A DNA stretch of 64,000 bases, taken from assembly GCA_032719365.1 (NCBI GenBank), contig CM064874.1, positions 33,032,716 to 33,096,715 on the forward strand. The letters run 5' to 3'. Under the pieces are notes generated by a model that saw only the letters and a list, made by a program, of their open reading frames with translations, did not search any database and had not been told where the DNA came from. This document shows, in pieces, positions 22,905 through 35,211 of this stretch (the first letter of the stretch is position 1; each line of letters starts with the position of its first letter). Position numbers and translations under genes: made by a program. This stretch comes from Prinsepia uniflora (taxonomy: Eukaryota; Streptophyta; Magnoliopsida; Rosales; Rosaceae).

Positions 22905-25900
22905 TGTAATGACCCGTCCCAAATTTTAGGATTTGATTAGTGACTAATCATGATTAGTGAGGCTAATCCGTGATTAGTGGACGAAATCGAACGAACGATG
23001 CATAATGACCATTTTGCCCCTAGAGTGGGTAAAATGTTGACTTTTCAATCGGACGGTCAAATGGACTTTGACCAATGACAGTGACGTAGTTCAGGACGTC
23101 ACGAGTTCATAGGCAGGTGGCACGTTCAATTCCGACATTCGGGGAAGAAGTTATGACGTTCGGAAGTTTAAGGGTATTTTGGTAATTATGGTTAAAAAGG
23201 AAAATAGTTGAATTTTGGATTGGGCGGTTCGATGGCCGAGGGCTGAGGACCGTTACGTAGATCGGGATGATACGAATCCGTAGACAGGTGGCACATCGAA
23301 TTCGGACGTTCGACGGTGAAGTTATGGTTCACGGAAGTTCAAGTGCACTATTGCACGAATTACGAGAAGACCTAACTTTTGGACTCTAGTGGGGCCCATA
23401 TATTTTATGGAGGCCCAATGGATGAGTGACAGTTGTCATCCATCCACAGGCCACCCAAACTAATACATGCATCGATCATTCTTTCTTCATTTCAAACAAC
23501 CCGATCTCAGTTTGAACCCAAACCCATCCAACCCTTTCCATCTGATCTTGAGTGAGACCAGAGAGTGAGAGAGAGGCTGAGGAAGCTCAGGACGGTGGCT
23601 TGGAGTGTCTGGACCACCGCACACGGCCGTGAAGGCCCAGGTAACCCGATTACCCGACCAATGCTCATTTTTACATTATTTACGAATAGGACATTATGGT
23701 TAGTTATGGGTGATTGGGAGATGATTAGGGAGTTGCTAGGGAGGTTTTAAGAGGTTTTGGAGGTTGGTTCACGGCGGAGGAGGCCGTGACGATGGCCGGG
23801 AAAATAGGGACCGTGGGGGACAAAGTGAAACCGTAGGTTCTAGGGAGTTTTAAGGACCTTAATTTATATGTTAGATTCGTAAAGATGCAAGGGGGATTAT
23901 AGGATTGATTTGGGGTTGAATCGGACTGAATTAGGGGAGGAAAAACCGCCGGACCGGTCACGCCAGTCCAAGAAAACCGGCTGCACAGGAAAATCGGTTC
24001 GGACCGGTGCTGGAGGTTGAAGACGCGTGTACAGTACCCGCGCGTGCGCTTCACGCTCATGAGGTTCTAGGGGCGCGTGTGAGCGCGTGGTGAGGATTTT
24101 GAGGGTGTTTCCAACACGTGAAATCTTCTATTCGATGTAACGAACATTTTGGGACTAGTTTTGTGTCGATCGGTCACCGTCTCGATAATGTTCGGGGCAT
24201 CGGAAGGTTTCAGATCGAGTTTAAAAATAGTTAAAAATATCGGAAAATTATGGGGCTTTAGTAGGAGGTTAATTAAGTAGTTAGTAACCTTCTATTACGA
24301 TTTGGACAGGTTTGGGAGTCCCGGTGACGGTGATTGGCTCGGGAGAGCCGTATAGCATGTAAATCAAGGCGGCAGCTCAGACGGTCTGTGAGTGGACCTT
24401 ATTTTCTAAATTGGTGCATGCATAAATGTTTATTATATGTTTTAATACATGTTTGGTAATGCCATGGGTGCATTTGTATGTGGTTACGTATAAGCATGTA
24501 TTTCGAGGGTTCGGCCTTATACGGTGCTTATACGAGTCGGTATTTCTTTAATGGTTTAAATGAAAAGGTTTTCGATTTCTAAAAGGATAAACTCGGGTAT
24601 GAGACCCATTTGGTTTTGCCTCGGGCATATGACCCTATTGATGATCTACGGGTCCGAGTCGTGGTCGCGGCAGATGCTTGGTGCACGACGAAGGACGACG
24701 TGACGGTCGCCTCCGGATTGGGGTGTGTTCCTTCCGGAGACGTCACGATGCACGATTCGTGGTCGGGCAGCCTGGGGAGGCTCGACTTCGGAGTGCTGAC
24801 GGTTCAAGATAACGATCAGTGATGAGTGCACCATGATCTTGTGGTGGTCGCGCCAGTTGATTCGTTCACAACGACATACCAAGATTGAGGGCGGTCCTGG
24901 ATGGATGGTTACACACATCACTACGATCGGAGTCGTGACTGACCCTGAGATATCGGGCAGGATGCCATATGTTCGGGCAAGAAACCTAGTTTTACATTGG
25001 TGAGTTCGGGTCAGGGACCCTAGATGGATTTCCAAGTTCATGGCGATTTATGGGAACTGGCATGAACCCTGGAAAGGTTATTGTGGTACATGACGGTTTA
25101 TGGGAACCGGGCATGGAGGATGTTTTCTATATATATGTATATATATATATATATATAAATATATATGAATGGCATGGATGCTATAGATCATGACGGTTCA
25201 GGGGAACCGAGCATGAATATTTATGTTATGTATATATATGTTCATATACCTTCCTTTACTTCTATTATCTCCTCCGGGGAGGTTCTTTGGCCTGGGTGGA
25301 CCCCGGAGTAGTCACGGAGCACTGACTAAGTGGGAGTCGCCCCCGTTGGGCGCCTTACTCTCAGGAAGGCTTGTACTGTAACCTCAGGATGGGTCATTGG
25401 TTTATGGACATTGACCTTGGACTCTGAGAGACTTAGGTTTGAGACCCCAGGTAGCACGCGCGTAGCTTTTGAAACCGTGACAGGATTGGTTGTGTGAATT
25501 ATATGTATATATAATGTATATGATATATGGTTATGGAATATGATGTGTGATATGCACAGGTTTTGGGCATTGGCCCTTATACGTGGTTTTATTATGATTT
25601 GGGCTGAGTCCCACATGGTTTTGGGCAGTGGCCCGTATGGTTGAATCTTTATGGTTCGTTCGATTATGGTTTTGGGCTTAGTCCCCACATATGGTTCCAT
25701 TTGGTTAAATGGTTTTCGAATGCATGCATGCTTTTTAGTGAAGGGTACAAATGTCTTCTTATGAAATGTTTTTATAAACTAGTTGTTTTCTCCACTCACA
25801 GCTTTTAATGTTTTGACTGCCCTTCAGGTTGACAGCGGATGTGGACTGTAGCAGAGACCGAGATATCACATACCTCATTCGGATCCTGGCGTACTCTGAT

Positions 25901-26007
25901 AGCCCGAGAGGGCAAAGGTCAGAAATATCCTTTGTCTGACACTTCGTGTCAGATGGGAGCACGGTCATCCCGCATTAATCCCGGAGGGATAGGGATGGGT
26001 CTTGTCA
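22905..26007 (+). repeat. 3' LTR of Element 2
   Basis: Starts TGTAATGACCCGTCCC and ends GGGTCTTGTCA, 3103 bp. It is longer than the reconstructed 5' LTR mainly because of about 200 bp near 25455-25630 that is missing there. The palindrome ACTAATCATGATTAGT is at 22943-22958, the inverted-repeat arms begin at 24388 and end at 25799, and an AT-rich microsatellite lies at 25128-25165. Confidence 0.88.
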
Positions 26008-26012
26008 TATTA

Positions 26013-28561
26013 CTCGTGGTCATGACGTATGTATTCGGTAGGTCCCGAGCTATACACTCTTCCATGTTTTGATATTGTATATTGGTCGGATACAGAAATG
26101 TCTGTGATTGGTTAAGTTATGGAAGTCGGTAAGCCGACTAGAGCTATGGATGTGATAGAATTGATGATACTATGTGGTGATCTTTGTAAATATATATGAT
26201 AAAAGTGATGATAATGATGTGGTAACCTTGGTACTTATATGGTGAAATTGTGAGACCTAAGGGGGGTAGACCTATCGATGTGAGGTTACCTAGGATGACA
26301 GGCGTTATTCGCCTAGTGGCTGACCTAGGGTATTCTTGGACTTGGCTGATTTGGATGTAATCCTTGGGATGGATTGGTTGATGACTCATGAGACCTCTAT
26401 CGCGTATGTTGATTAGAGAGTGATATGTGGAGTCCAAGATTACCAGAGATTGTATTTCAGGGGGACTCGACGATAGATATTGAACCTCACAATCGATTGA
26501 TTGTTGGTGTGAGGTGATCAAGTTCACTGATCAGATGTGTGGTATATGTGATTAGTATATGAGAAGCCTAGTCATGGATGATGATGTACAGATTTTGGAA
26601 TATGTTTCCTGAGTTTTTTCCAGAATGAGAAATTGAGTTTATGATGAAGACCATGCCGAGTGTACGAGTTGTTTCTCGGACACTTTGGTATGTGGCACCT
26701 ATAGGGTCATAAGGACTGAAGGTGCACGTACAGGACTTGGTGGACACGGGTTCATTCGGCTCAGTGTTGCCGTGGGGAACCCAGTGGTATTAAAAAGGAA
26801 AAAGGGATGATGGTCCTAGCTTACATGTCGATTATGGACAACTTAATGAGGTAACGGTATGGGATAGGTATCCCTTATCATGAGCTAATGATTTGTGGTT
26901 CTATTGGAAATATGTGATTATGAGGCCTCATGAGAGTGGCCAACAGGGTGGTGACCAACAGTCGTGAATAAAATAGATAAATATGATGTCCGGATTGTTG
27001 TGGCTAAGGTTAGCCAATGGTGATGCCTTTGGATGGGCAAATGGACCGGTTATGTTTGTGAGTGATGAGTCAGGTATTCTGACCATATTTGGATGGTGTA
27101 TGATACCATGATTGATGATTGATTTGTGTACTTACATGTACAGATGGGCATGTGATATATTGGGCTGATGTATTGACTGACCTAAGAGAGAAAAATATAG
27201 GGTTGAATGAGTGTTAGTTCTGGTCGACCAGAGTAGGTTGTGGAATATATAAGAACAATCGGGAGTAGTCTGAATCCCAGAAGAAACTGATGTGTTGGTC
27301 AATGGAAAATGATTAAAGACTGTCACGGGGAAACATGAGTTGTTTGAGATTGGATGTATACCATAGAGGATTGTACAGGGGTTCTCTACAATGTGTTGCC
27401 AGTTATGGTGATTGACCCAGAAGGAGGTCGGAGTTATTGGAAATGAAACAGGGACTTATGTTCGATGTGACCCTTTTTGTGTACATAGTGATATGTCACT
27501 ATGAAATTTGGGATTTGGTGAGGTGTGCTTCGGTAGCATGGGGCTGGGATTGCCGATGCTAACTGAACCCTTAAAAGTTTTACTTTTCTTGCATGATTTG
27601 GGATCGACCATAGTGACCCATGGATCGAGTATGCAGAGGTCATACCTCTGGGAAGGAATGTACGAGTACTATATCGACCATCAGGATTGATAATGATTAA
27701 TAAACAGAAAATCTTAATGTGTGATGAGCCGATGGTTAGGATACATTGAGATTACGACCGTGTTGTCGGGTCAGGTATCATTCGTGAGGAGGCGAATGAG
27801 ATAGCCGGTCAAGAATTGAAATGTCTGATAACGTAAGCATAGGTGAAATTCGGTTATTGATGGAACTCCATAGAATTGGAGTGGTGCATGATTTTTGATC
27901 ATTTGGACTACTAGAGTCCAATTACAGGATCATACTTGGTGTATGATGTTGAATGGAACTGAGGTTAAGGAATGGATATGATTTGTGATATCGTATGAAT
28001 AATTGTACTGAATGCTAGGTATTGGCAGGGGTAGTCATCAATGAGACCTATGATGATAAAACAACAAAAGGAAAAGTTCAATTTACGAGATGAAGTGACC
28101 TTAGAAAAAAGGGTATGGAGTGATTGACTTAATGAGGAGAATGAGTTCTCGATTTATTGAACCTTATGAGGTTATTGGCTTGGTGACCTAAATGGCATAT
28201 GTGTGGTGATTTAATCCATTTTACCATGTCATGAGTGGATGACGTGTGATTGGGATGATGATATTGGTACTTGTGATTTTTTGGATTGTATGTACTCGGA
28301 CGTTGAGCGAGGCTCCGTATCCCGAGTAAGCTTGGATATGACTGTCGTGGGGCAGGGGTTACAGAAAGAGATAGGTCCCGATCTTGACCCAGTAATGGGG
28401 ACTGGATTGTTAAGTTTCCTTAAGTTTGACTATGCTTTATATTCGGTTGAAGTAGAAGGGTATGCGGCTGATTGTGTTTCTGGTTCACATACATATGCGA
28501 TTGATTAGGGATATGACTGTTGCGGTACCTACTGATTGGAATTTCGAGGACGAATTTCTTT
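26013..28561 (+). pseudogene. Degenerate pol of Element 1 (protease, RT, RNase H, integrase)
   Basis: Many stops and frameshifts, but family motifs appear in order. Protease C-terminus at 26330-26413 (VILGMDWL). RT start near 26620-26870 (EIEF, VAPIG, LKVHVQDLVD, VDYGQLNEVT). RT middle near 27040-27240, with a MIDD remnant of the catalytic (F/Y)xDD at 27108-27119, then LREKN. RT end near 27320-27420 (IVQGFST). RNase H remnant near 27630-27690 (YLWEGMYEYYIDHQD). Integrase C-terminus at 28141-28237 (SRFIEPYEVIG...FYHVMS). Integrase after RNase H is the Ty3/gypsy order. No functional product is possible. Between 27830 and 28080 and after 28240 I see no recognisable motif. Confidence 0.75.
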
Positions 28562-28574
28562 AAGGGGGGTAGGT
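28562..28574 (+). other. Polypurine tract of Element 1
   Basis: AAGGGGGGTAGGT lies immediately upstream of the 3' LTR. Confidence 0.8.
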
Positions 28575-31477
28575 TGTAACGACCCGGAAATTCGAAAAAG
28601 GAAAATTTAGAAAATTTGAAGGAAAATGACGATTTTTCCCTGGAATTGGGCTAACGGTTGACTTTTGGTTTGAGCGGTCAAACGGACTTTGACCGATGAC
28701 TGTGACGTTGTTCTGGACGTCATGAGTTCATAGACAGGTGGCACGCCCGATTCCGACATTCGAGGAGAAAGTTATGATGTTCGAAAGTTTAAGGGTAATT
28801 TGGTAAATTGGTTAAAAGGGGCCATTTGTTGACTTTTTGATCAGGACCGTGTTTTGACTTTCCGAAAGTACCGTTGGGTAGGTCTCGAGACGCTGAATCC
28901 GTAGACAGACGGCATGCGTCAATCGGGGTTCAGATGAAAAAGTTATGGGCTTGAGAAAGTGAATGGCAATTTGGTAATTTGTCAAAGAGGGGAAAAATAG
29001 TAAATTGACTGGGTTTTGATGAGTCAGTATGGCTGTGATGGCTGATTCAACCAACTTGGTGAGTCAGTTAACTCTTTAAGTGACATTTGTCACAATCAGA
29101 ACATGGATTAGTGGCTTGAATTAATATTTGGATATGTAAGTGTTGAGTTATCAAAACAAATCGTGTGTGTATGATTGTAAAGAAAAAAACAGAGCATGAA
29201 TAAAACCATATTGATCTCAGGTGATAATCGACCCCTTAGGCTGGGATTATGAGCAACCAAATGAAATTCAGTGAGGGAAACACAAGGAATTAGAGGAAGT
29301 GCTTACCTGGAACTGTGCAGGAAACTCGAAACCCCCACCCGACGTCCTTGATGAAGGCTTGGATTTGAATTCGTATTTGTGTGATAAATTGATGAAAACA
29401 GAAGTGAGGATGAATTTAGGGAAACCTAAACGAGTCGAATGAAATCAAAATGAAGGAGAATGGTGAAGAAACAAGCCCAGACGAACTCTGTGATTGTCTA
29501 AGGAAACTCGAATTGAGTTCAAATGGTTGGAGGGAATTAAAGTTCAAATTGAAACTGGAAGTATGTTTGGATGAACCCTGCGAAGCTACTGAATGTATCA
29601 ATTTGGAGAAACAGGTGGAAATTGGATGAATTGAAGGATGAACAATACAATTATGTTCTTCGAACAATCGAGTTCTAATTGACGGATTGAGGTAAACTCT
29701 TGTGTAAATTAGATTACAGAACCCTAATTAGACTCCTAACGATGCTATTCGATGATTCAATTGAAGGAATCGATGACGAATTGACAGAATTCCAGTGAGA
29801 CGGGTCATCTCGCGGGCCAAACAAACCCGTTTATCAGTCAGACGGATTGGGACGACGACATTGTAGCAGGCGCGTGGTGATCACGCGGAGCCACTCACGG
29901 CAGCGCGTGAGGGCGCGTGGTGGCTTATTTCCAGGTGAGGTCAACATGACTTTTGTCCTATTTAATGTAACGAACATTTTGGAACTGGTTTCGAGGAAAT
30001 CGGACACCGTTTCGATATTATTTCGAGGGTCCGAAGGTTTATGTTACGTTTAAAATACGTATTTAAATCCAAGAACAATTGGGGAAAATTATGGGAAGTA
30101 TATTGAGATGTTAGTGACCCTTCATAATGATTTTGGACAGGAATGATGACTTCCGGAATTTATGGGAAAACGTGCAGCTCGGAAAGCGAACGATATGGAC
30201 GGTGTGAGTGGACTTTTGTTTTCTACCTTGAATGCATGCATATATGTTTTAAATTCTTTATGATATGATTTGAAATGAATTGGCATGATTGATGTTTCGA
30301 TATGATGATTTCCAGATTTTGGGAATATTATATTATTTTATATGATTATGCGCACGATTTTTGAGAAACTTGTGATATTGTTGTTTTGGGCGAAGGCTCG
30401 GGATTTGTGATTAGTTTTGACTCGGGTTACGAGTCGGGAAATTAATTTGATGGATTTGAAATGCGTTGTGGATATATTTTGTGGATTTATGTGAAAATGG
30501 CACCTGAGGTTGCGGTTGCACGGATTTGCGTGAAATTGATATTTTGGGCGTGAGACCCAATGGAAATGTGATTTTGATTAGATTGGTATTTCCATGTGAT
30601 TACATGATGGTATTGATGGTTTTCGGATTTATGAAATAATGGAGACTATGGTTTCATGGATTTTGAGGTAACTATGTTTTGGGCTAAGACCCTGTATTAA
30701 AAATGGTTTTGATTTCAAATGTAACTGTTTTTCACTCGTTTTCATGATGATGATATGTTATGGATATTAGGGCTTTCGGGGTGGAATATATTTCCCCCGA
30801 AGTTGCCCTGGATATTAGGGCTTCCGGATGGGAATGTGTTTCCCCGGAATGAACCCTGGAGACAACGCTCGCCTCCGAGATGGATTTGTGTACCCCGGAG
30901 AGGTCACATAGCATGGTATGTTGTCGTGCAGCCGAGGGAGGCTCGACTCAGATCAGATGTGCTGGATTACATGGAGATCGGTCGGTGATGTGTTCACAAT
31001 GATCTGGATTGCTGGCTGGTGATGTGTTCACATGGGGGATGCTTGGATTTTGAGCGGTCCTTGAGCCTATTGATTTGCACGCGTTGTAAGGATAACGTGA
31101 CTATATGAGATTGGATATGGAAATGAGTCCTGTGGTTTTATTAAGATTTGTGATTTATAACTATTTGTGCCCAGATATATTTTACTCATGATTTATGATA
31201 TGCGTGCATGTTTGTGAAACTGGAGTGTAGGAATGTACTTTTATAAATGTTTTTATAAAACTTTGTTTTTTCCACTCACACCTTTTCTGTTTTATTGACC
31301 CTCCAAGTCGTGGCACGATGATCGAGGCTGATCGGGAGGTGGAGGCATGAGTGGGCACATGTACGGTTATCCCTTATCTGGCAAGTGCTGAGGGTAATTT
31401 TGGAACTTCAGCTGACTTGTCAGACGGGAACAGGACCGGGTACGGTTATCTATGTCCTTCGGGGACGGGTCCTGTCA
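28575..31477 (+). repeat. 3' LTR of Element 1
   Basis: Starts TGTAACGACCCGG and ends GGGTCCTGTCA, 2903 bp. It pairs with 352-3242 and is followed directly by the ATTTT target duplication and the resumed UBP1-like reading frame. Confidence 0.92.
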
Positions 31478-31556
31478 ATTTTTGTTGGTGATCACAGTCT
31501 CGAAGTTACTGCTACTAAATTATTTTCATTTTTTTTTCTATCTATACCAGTTGTTC
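31478..31556 (+). pseudogene. UBP1-like exon B, 3' part (RRM2)
   Basis: The frame reads IFVGDHSLEVTATKLFS and then loses frame in a run of nine T; in another frame FSIYTSCS follows up to a clear GTAAGT donor at 31557. UBP1 proteins have IFVGDLSPEVTDATLF...FSVYPSCS here. The frameshift in the T run, L-to-H in RNP2, and loss of the acidic residue before ATL mark it as a pseudogene or a decayed paralogue. Confidence 0.72.
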
Positions 31557-31713
31557 GTAAGTGTCTTCTAGGACACTAGTTTCCTTAGTTTATTTTTAAA
31601 TAAGACACAATGGCTAATAGAGCTTTTGGAAGTTCTTGGCTCATCCATTGACATTTATTAAGCTTACCTAACCTTGTAATCGTGTGTTGTAGTGATTTTC
31701 TTGTCGGTTTTAG
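31557..31713 (+). other. Intron of the UBP1-like gene
   Basis: GTAAGT at the start and TCGGTTTTAG at the end give good splice-site consensus. The position between CS and DAR matches the expected exon junction of the family. Confidence 0.65.
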
Positions 31714-31777
31714 TGATGCTAGGTTTATGTGGCATCAAAAGACAAGAGGCTTTGGGTTTGTCTCATTTGGGAGCCAA
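31714..31777 (+). pseudogene. UBP1-like RRM2 exon C
   Basis: Reads [22 protein letters not shown], matching [25 protein letters not shown] of UBP1 RRM2, including the RNP1 core RGFGFVSF. Three residues (GRS) are deleted before RGFG. A GTAGTA donor-like site follows. Confidence 0.75.
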
Positions 31778-32095
31778 CACGTAGTATTGTTATCTTTACA
31801 TTTGGTATTTTTGAGAATGCATGGGATCTTGAATTCATTTTTTAATCGATTGTGAGTGTGAATGGTAGTTTCTGATGGACTAGTAGCTGAATGCAAAGGA
31901 TTAGGATAAGAGAAATTAGGTAATGGCCTTGACATAATGACATTAAATTTCGAAATTTCTTTTGAAACCGTTAATAATTTAACGGCTTTATTGGTGTGGA
32001 AGATTTAAGATGTTCTGTTTCTGTTTCAGCGTCATATACTGATGAAACTCTTATATTATGATGATGTGACGATACACCCCTTTCAATTGCTTTTT
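31778..32095 (+). other. Host flank after the UBP1-like exons
   Basis: AT-rich, intron-like sequence. No further UBP1 exon (expected text DAQxAIN...) could be recognised before the next LTR starts at 32096. Confidence 0.5.
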
Positions 32096-32674
32096 TGTGA
32101 TGACCCGTCCCTAATTTCAAGGATTAATTAAGGTTAATTACGGATTAGCAAGGCTAATCGAGGATTAACGGACGTTCAGGGCGAAATTAGGATTTTGCCC
32201 CTAGACAAGGGCAAAAAGTTGATTTTTGACCCGGGAGGTCCGACGCACGAGGGCCAAGGACTGTTACGTAGATCGAGTCGATACAAGTCCGTAGACAGGT
32301 GGCACGTCAAATTCGGACGTTCGACGAAAAAGTTACGGTTCACGGAAGTTCCGAGGAACTATTGCACGAAGTATGAGACGGGTGGGTATTTGTATTAAGT
32401 GGGCCCAGATCTTTGGGGCAGGCCCAATGGATGAGTGACAAGTGTCAACCATCCATTGACCATCTAAATAGACACATGCATATCCACCCCCCATTTTCCT
32501 TCATTCGATTGAGCAAACCTAAACAACCCGATCTCGCACAAACACCACCTCATATCACCCCCCCTACCGTGATGACTGAGGGACTTAGAGTGAGAGGGAG
32601 GCTGAGAATGAGACAATGATGATGAGTGGGTGGCAGGACCGCCGTGGACGGCGGAGGGAAGGCAGATTCGTGCA
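32096..32674 (+). repeat. LTR fragment, left end (Element 6)
   Basis: Starts TGTGATGACCCGTCCC and carries a U3 module (CCGTAGACAGGTGGCACG near 32289) and the GGCCCAATGGATGAGTGACA stretch found in Element 2. It is interrupted at 32675 by a minus-strand LTR. It may belong with the LTR tail at 60937-61029, which is followed by an interior; about 2 kb of LTR would then be missing. Confidence 0.65.
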
Positions 32675-34964
32675 TGACAGGACCCACCCCGATTATCACC
32701 TCGATAACCGGGATGAACCCTGCTCCCATTTGACAACCGAACTCAAAATGACCAAAATAACCGTAATAACTGCAAAACATACATTCTCAGACCAGGGAGA
32801 AGTTACGATACAACAAGTCAACGGTAGCATAGAGCATAGTTAACAGTACAAGATAAGAATAAAACCCTACTGTGAGCTGACTACACGCGCAACGTGAAAA
32901 CTTTATGCCTCTGCCTCTGCCTCGACGTTAGCCCCAAAACTTTCACCACGACCTGGAGGATGTTAAAAACATTAAAAGCGTGAGTGGACTAAAATAATAG
33001 TTATGAAAAACAGTGTAAAAGAAAACGAAGGTTCACCCTACATTTTCAAACACGCATACATAACCAAGTATCTGAAAACAACGATATGGACGATATGAAA
33101 ATAGGTGTGGAAATCAAGCATGAAATCATGTAAATCATCGAAAATCAAAGACTAAGTTCGAGTACTCGGCCCAAAATCCATAAAATCCAAATCATCCAGG
33201 CCACATCCTAAAATATCTGAAAACCAGTGAAAAACCAACCGAAAATCATAATCAATCAATCTGCTGGATCTCAAGCGCGCCGAGTGTTTAAACTCAAAAC
33301 ACATTCGCATCATCAGGCCTCCTCAGGATATCAACGAGTCTTTAAACTCAAAACAGAATCAACATGCCTCAGGGGATATCACAATAAACGAGTCTTTAAA
33401 CTCAAAACATATACCGAGTCTTTAAACTCAAAACATATCAATCAAGGGCCCTCCCCCACCATCAATCAACCGAGTTTTTAAACTCAAAACCAGATCCAGT
33501 CATATCCGACTCTTTAAACCCAAAACCAAGTGAATGTTATAGGAAATCCATTGAAATCCGAAGTCCAAAACCAAATTTGAAATCTTAGAAAATCGAAAAC
33601 CGAAATCATATTTTATCGAAATGGGACTCATGCTCGAATTTCACTTTCAAATCTCAAATCATATCCACAAATCGTTATCAAAACAGAATACGTACAGACA
33701 TAAATCATCCATCCAAAATCATCATCAAAAGCATAGCAGAAATCATATTCTCGAAATACGTGTAAATACGATAAATCACATTAAAAAGCCTGGTAAAGCA
33801 GGAATATCGTAATCATAAGCATAAAATCATATATCGAAACATGAAATCCAAAATCATCATCAAAAGCATAGCAGAAATCACTCTTGAAATACATGTAATA
33901 AGATAAATCACATTGAAAAGCGTGTAATCAAGTAAAGCAGGAATATCATAATCATAAGCATTAAATCATATATCGAAACATGAAATAAGTAGGTAAAAAC
34001 ATTTAAGCATGCTCGGTTAGAAAACAAAAGTCCATTCACTAAGTTCAAGCGCGTCAATCGTGTCTTGCACGCTCCCCGGATGCCTGAGGAATGTTTTGGC
34101 TTGTCAAATATAATAATTTCGGGTCACAAACACTTCAATTAAGCTTGCACTAATTTCCCTAATTTTTTGAGATTTTGAAATGTAATTAAATTAAACCCTA
34201 AACCTTCGGACACTCATAACTACGCCGAAAGAGTGTCCGATCGACTTGAAACTTGTCCCAAAATATTCGTTACATCGATTAGAGTGAAAACCACGTTGAA
34301 CACTTCCACAAAAGAAAACCCACGCGACCTCACGCGCCACCCAAAGGGGCTGCACGTGGGAGCCATGTGCGGTTACTGTTCATTATCGTCAACCTCCAGC
34401 CAGACCAGTTCAGACCGGTCCAGACTGGCTCAGTCCAATTGAGCCGGCGAGGCCGGTTTTCGTCCACTTTCAACCTATTTTCAATCCTTACTTCTCCATT
34501 CCCTTTGTCCCTTTGTTTAGGATTGATTGGACTATCTAAATCTCGAAAAGAAGACATATTTCTTACCTCCCAAACTCAAAGAAGAAAAACCAGAACCACC
34601 CTTCTCTGTTTCTGGCCATCGCACGCTCCTCCGACCACGGGTTTGTGTTCCTAAGTTCAGTAGTTACCTTCAATGACGAAAATGAGTATCACAGTCACTC
34701 AACAACTCACCAAAACGTACATTTTTTGTTTTGAACACATCCAGGAAAACAGAGTATTTGAGACGGCTTACCTGCCCTCTATCCTCTACTGTGGCCTCCA
34801 CCGCGATTCTTTCAACGTCCTAGGTTCCTTTCTCTGATTACTGATCACCACCATAGACAGAGCTTGAATGTTTTGAGTCTCACTTCTTCAAATCTTTCCC
34901 TTATCGACCAAGTCTTATAGTCCTTCTCTGTTTCTGTGTTTCTATTTTCCTCACTCTCACACAC

Positions 34965-35012
<48 letters not shown>

Positions 35013-35211
35013 ATTCACACACACACACACACCACGACTCACTTTAGCTTTCACTCAGACACACACAAGCACAAGCACACACAATGATCACAGGCATTGC
35101 TCACTCACTCTCTCAACCTAAATCATAAGCACGACACGGTCTTGTTTTTAATCGATCCTCACTTTATTTAAATCGATCAAACGTGTGAGAGATGGCTGGA
35201 ACCAACCAGAA
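32675..35211 (-). repeat. Minus-strand LTR fragment with TTTAAA-palindrome repeats
   Basis: Starts TGACAGGACCCACCCC and is cut at 35211 by Element 4; the U3 end (GGGTCGTTACA) is not present. Eight near-palindromic GAGTYTTTAAACTC units lie at 33276-33520. It matches solo LTR 48068-51056 in layout. No primer-binding site adjoins it, so it was a 3' LTR or a solo LTR. Confidence 0.75.
34969..35010. repeat. (CA)21 microsatellite
   Basis: Pure CA run, with a second shorter run at 35016-35032, inside the minus-strand LTR fragment. Confidence 0.9.

Larger units (their letters stand above)
4346..26007 (+). mobile_element. Element 2: non-autonomous LTR retrotransposon (LARD-like), inserted in Element 1
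   Basis: Starts TGTAACGACCCG, ends GGGTCTTGTCA, and is flanked by TATTA at 4341-4345 and 26008-26012. It has a primer-binding site (16421-16432), a purine tract (22891-22904) and 5' and 3' LTRs. Its own interior, after removing the composite insertion, is about 3.4 kb and carries no gag or pol motif in any frame, as in large retrotransposon derivatives. The same interior recurs in Elements 3 and 4. Element 3 is inserted in its 5' LTR. It presumably depended on proteins of a related autonomous element (inference). Confidence 0.88.
352..31477 (+). mobile_element. Element 1: Ty3/gypsy (chromovirus-like) LTR retrotransposon with nested insertions
   Basis: Full-length element bounded by two LTRs of 2891 and 2903 bp, with a perfect 5-bp target duplication ATTTT at 347-351 and 31478-31482. 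The 5' LTR is followed by an initiator-Met tRNA primer-binding site (3246-3258); the 3' LTR is preceded by a purine tract (28562-28574). A gag start codon context (3284) and a degenerate pol (26330-28237) in the order protease, reverse transcriptase, RNase H, integrase place it in Ty3/gypsy. The interior is split by Element 2 (4346-26007). Integrity of the ends is seen directly; the Tekay/Del-like chromovirus assignment is inferred from pol remnants and LTR style. Confidence 0.9.

Noticed and set aside
24646..25041. 131-codon open frame on the minus strand
   Set aside because: Lies wholly inside the Element 2 3' LTR; a shorter version occurs at the matching place in the 5' LTR (6037-6309) with substitutions and stops that ignore codon position. 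No protein family features.
28239..28508. 89-codon open frame downstream of the integrase remnant
   Set aside because: Its position suggests a chromodomain, but I see no chromodomain residues and the surrounding pol is full of stops; treated as part of the degenerate interior.
34936..35121. Open frame rich in HT repeats
   Set aside because: Translation of a CA microsatellite inside an LTR fragment.
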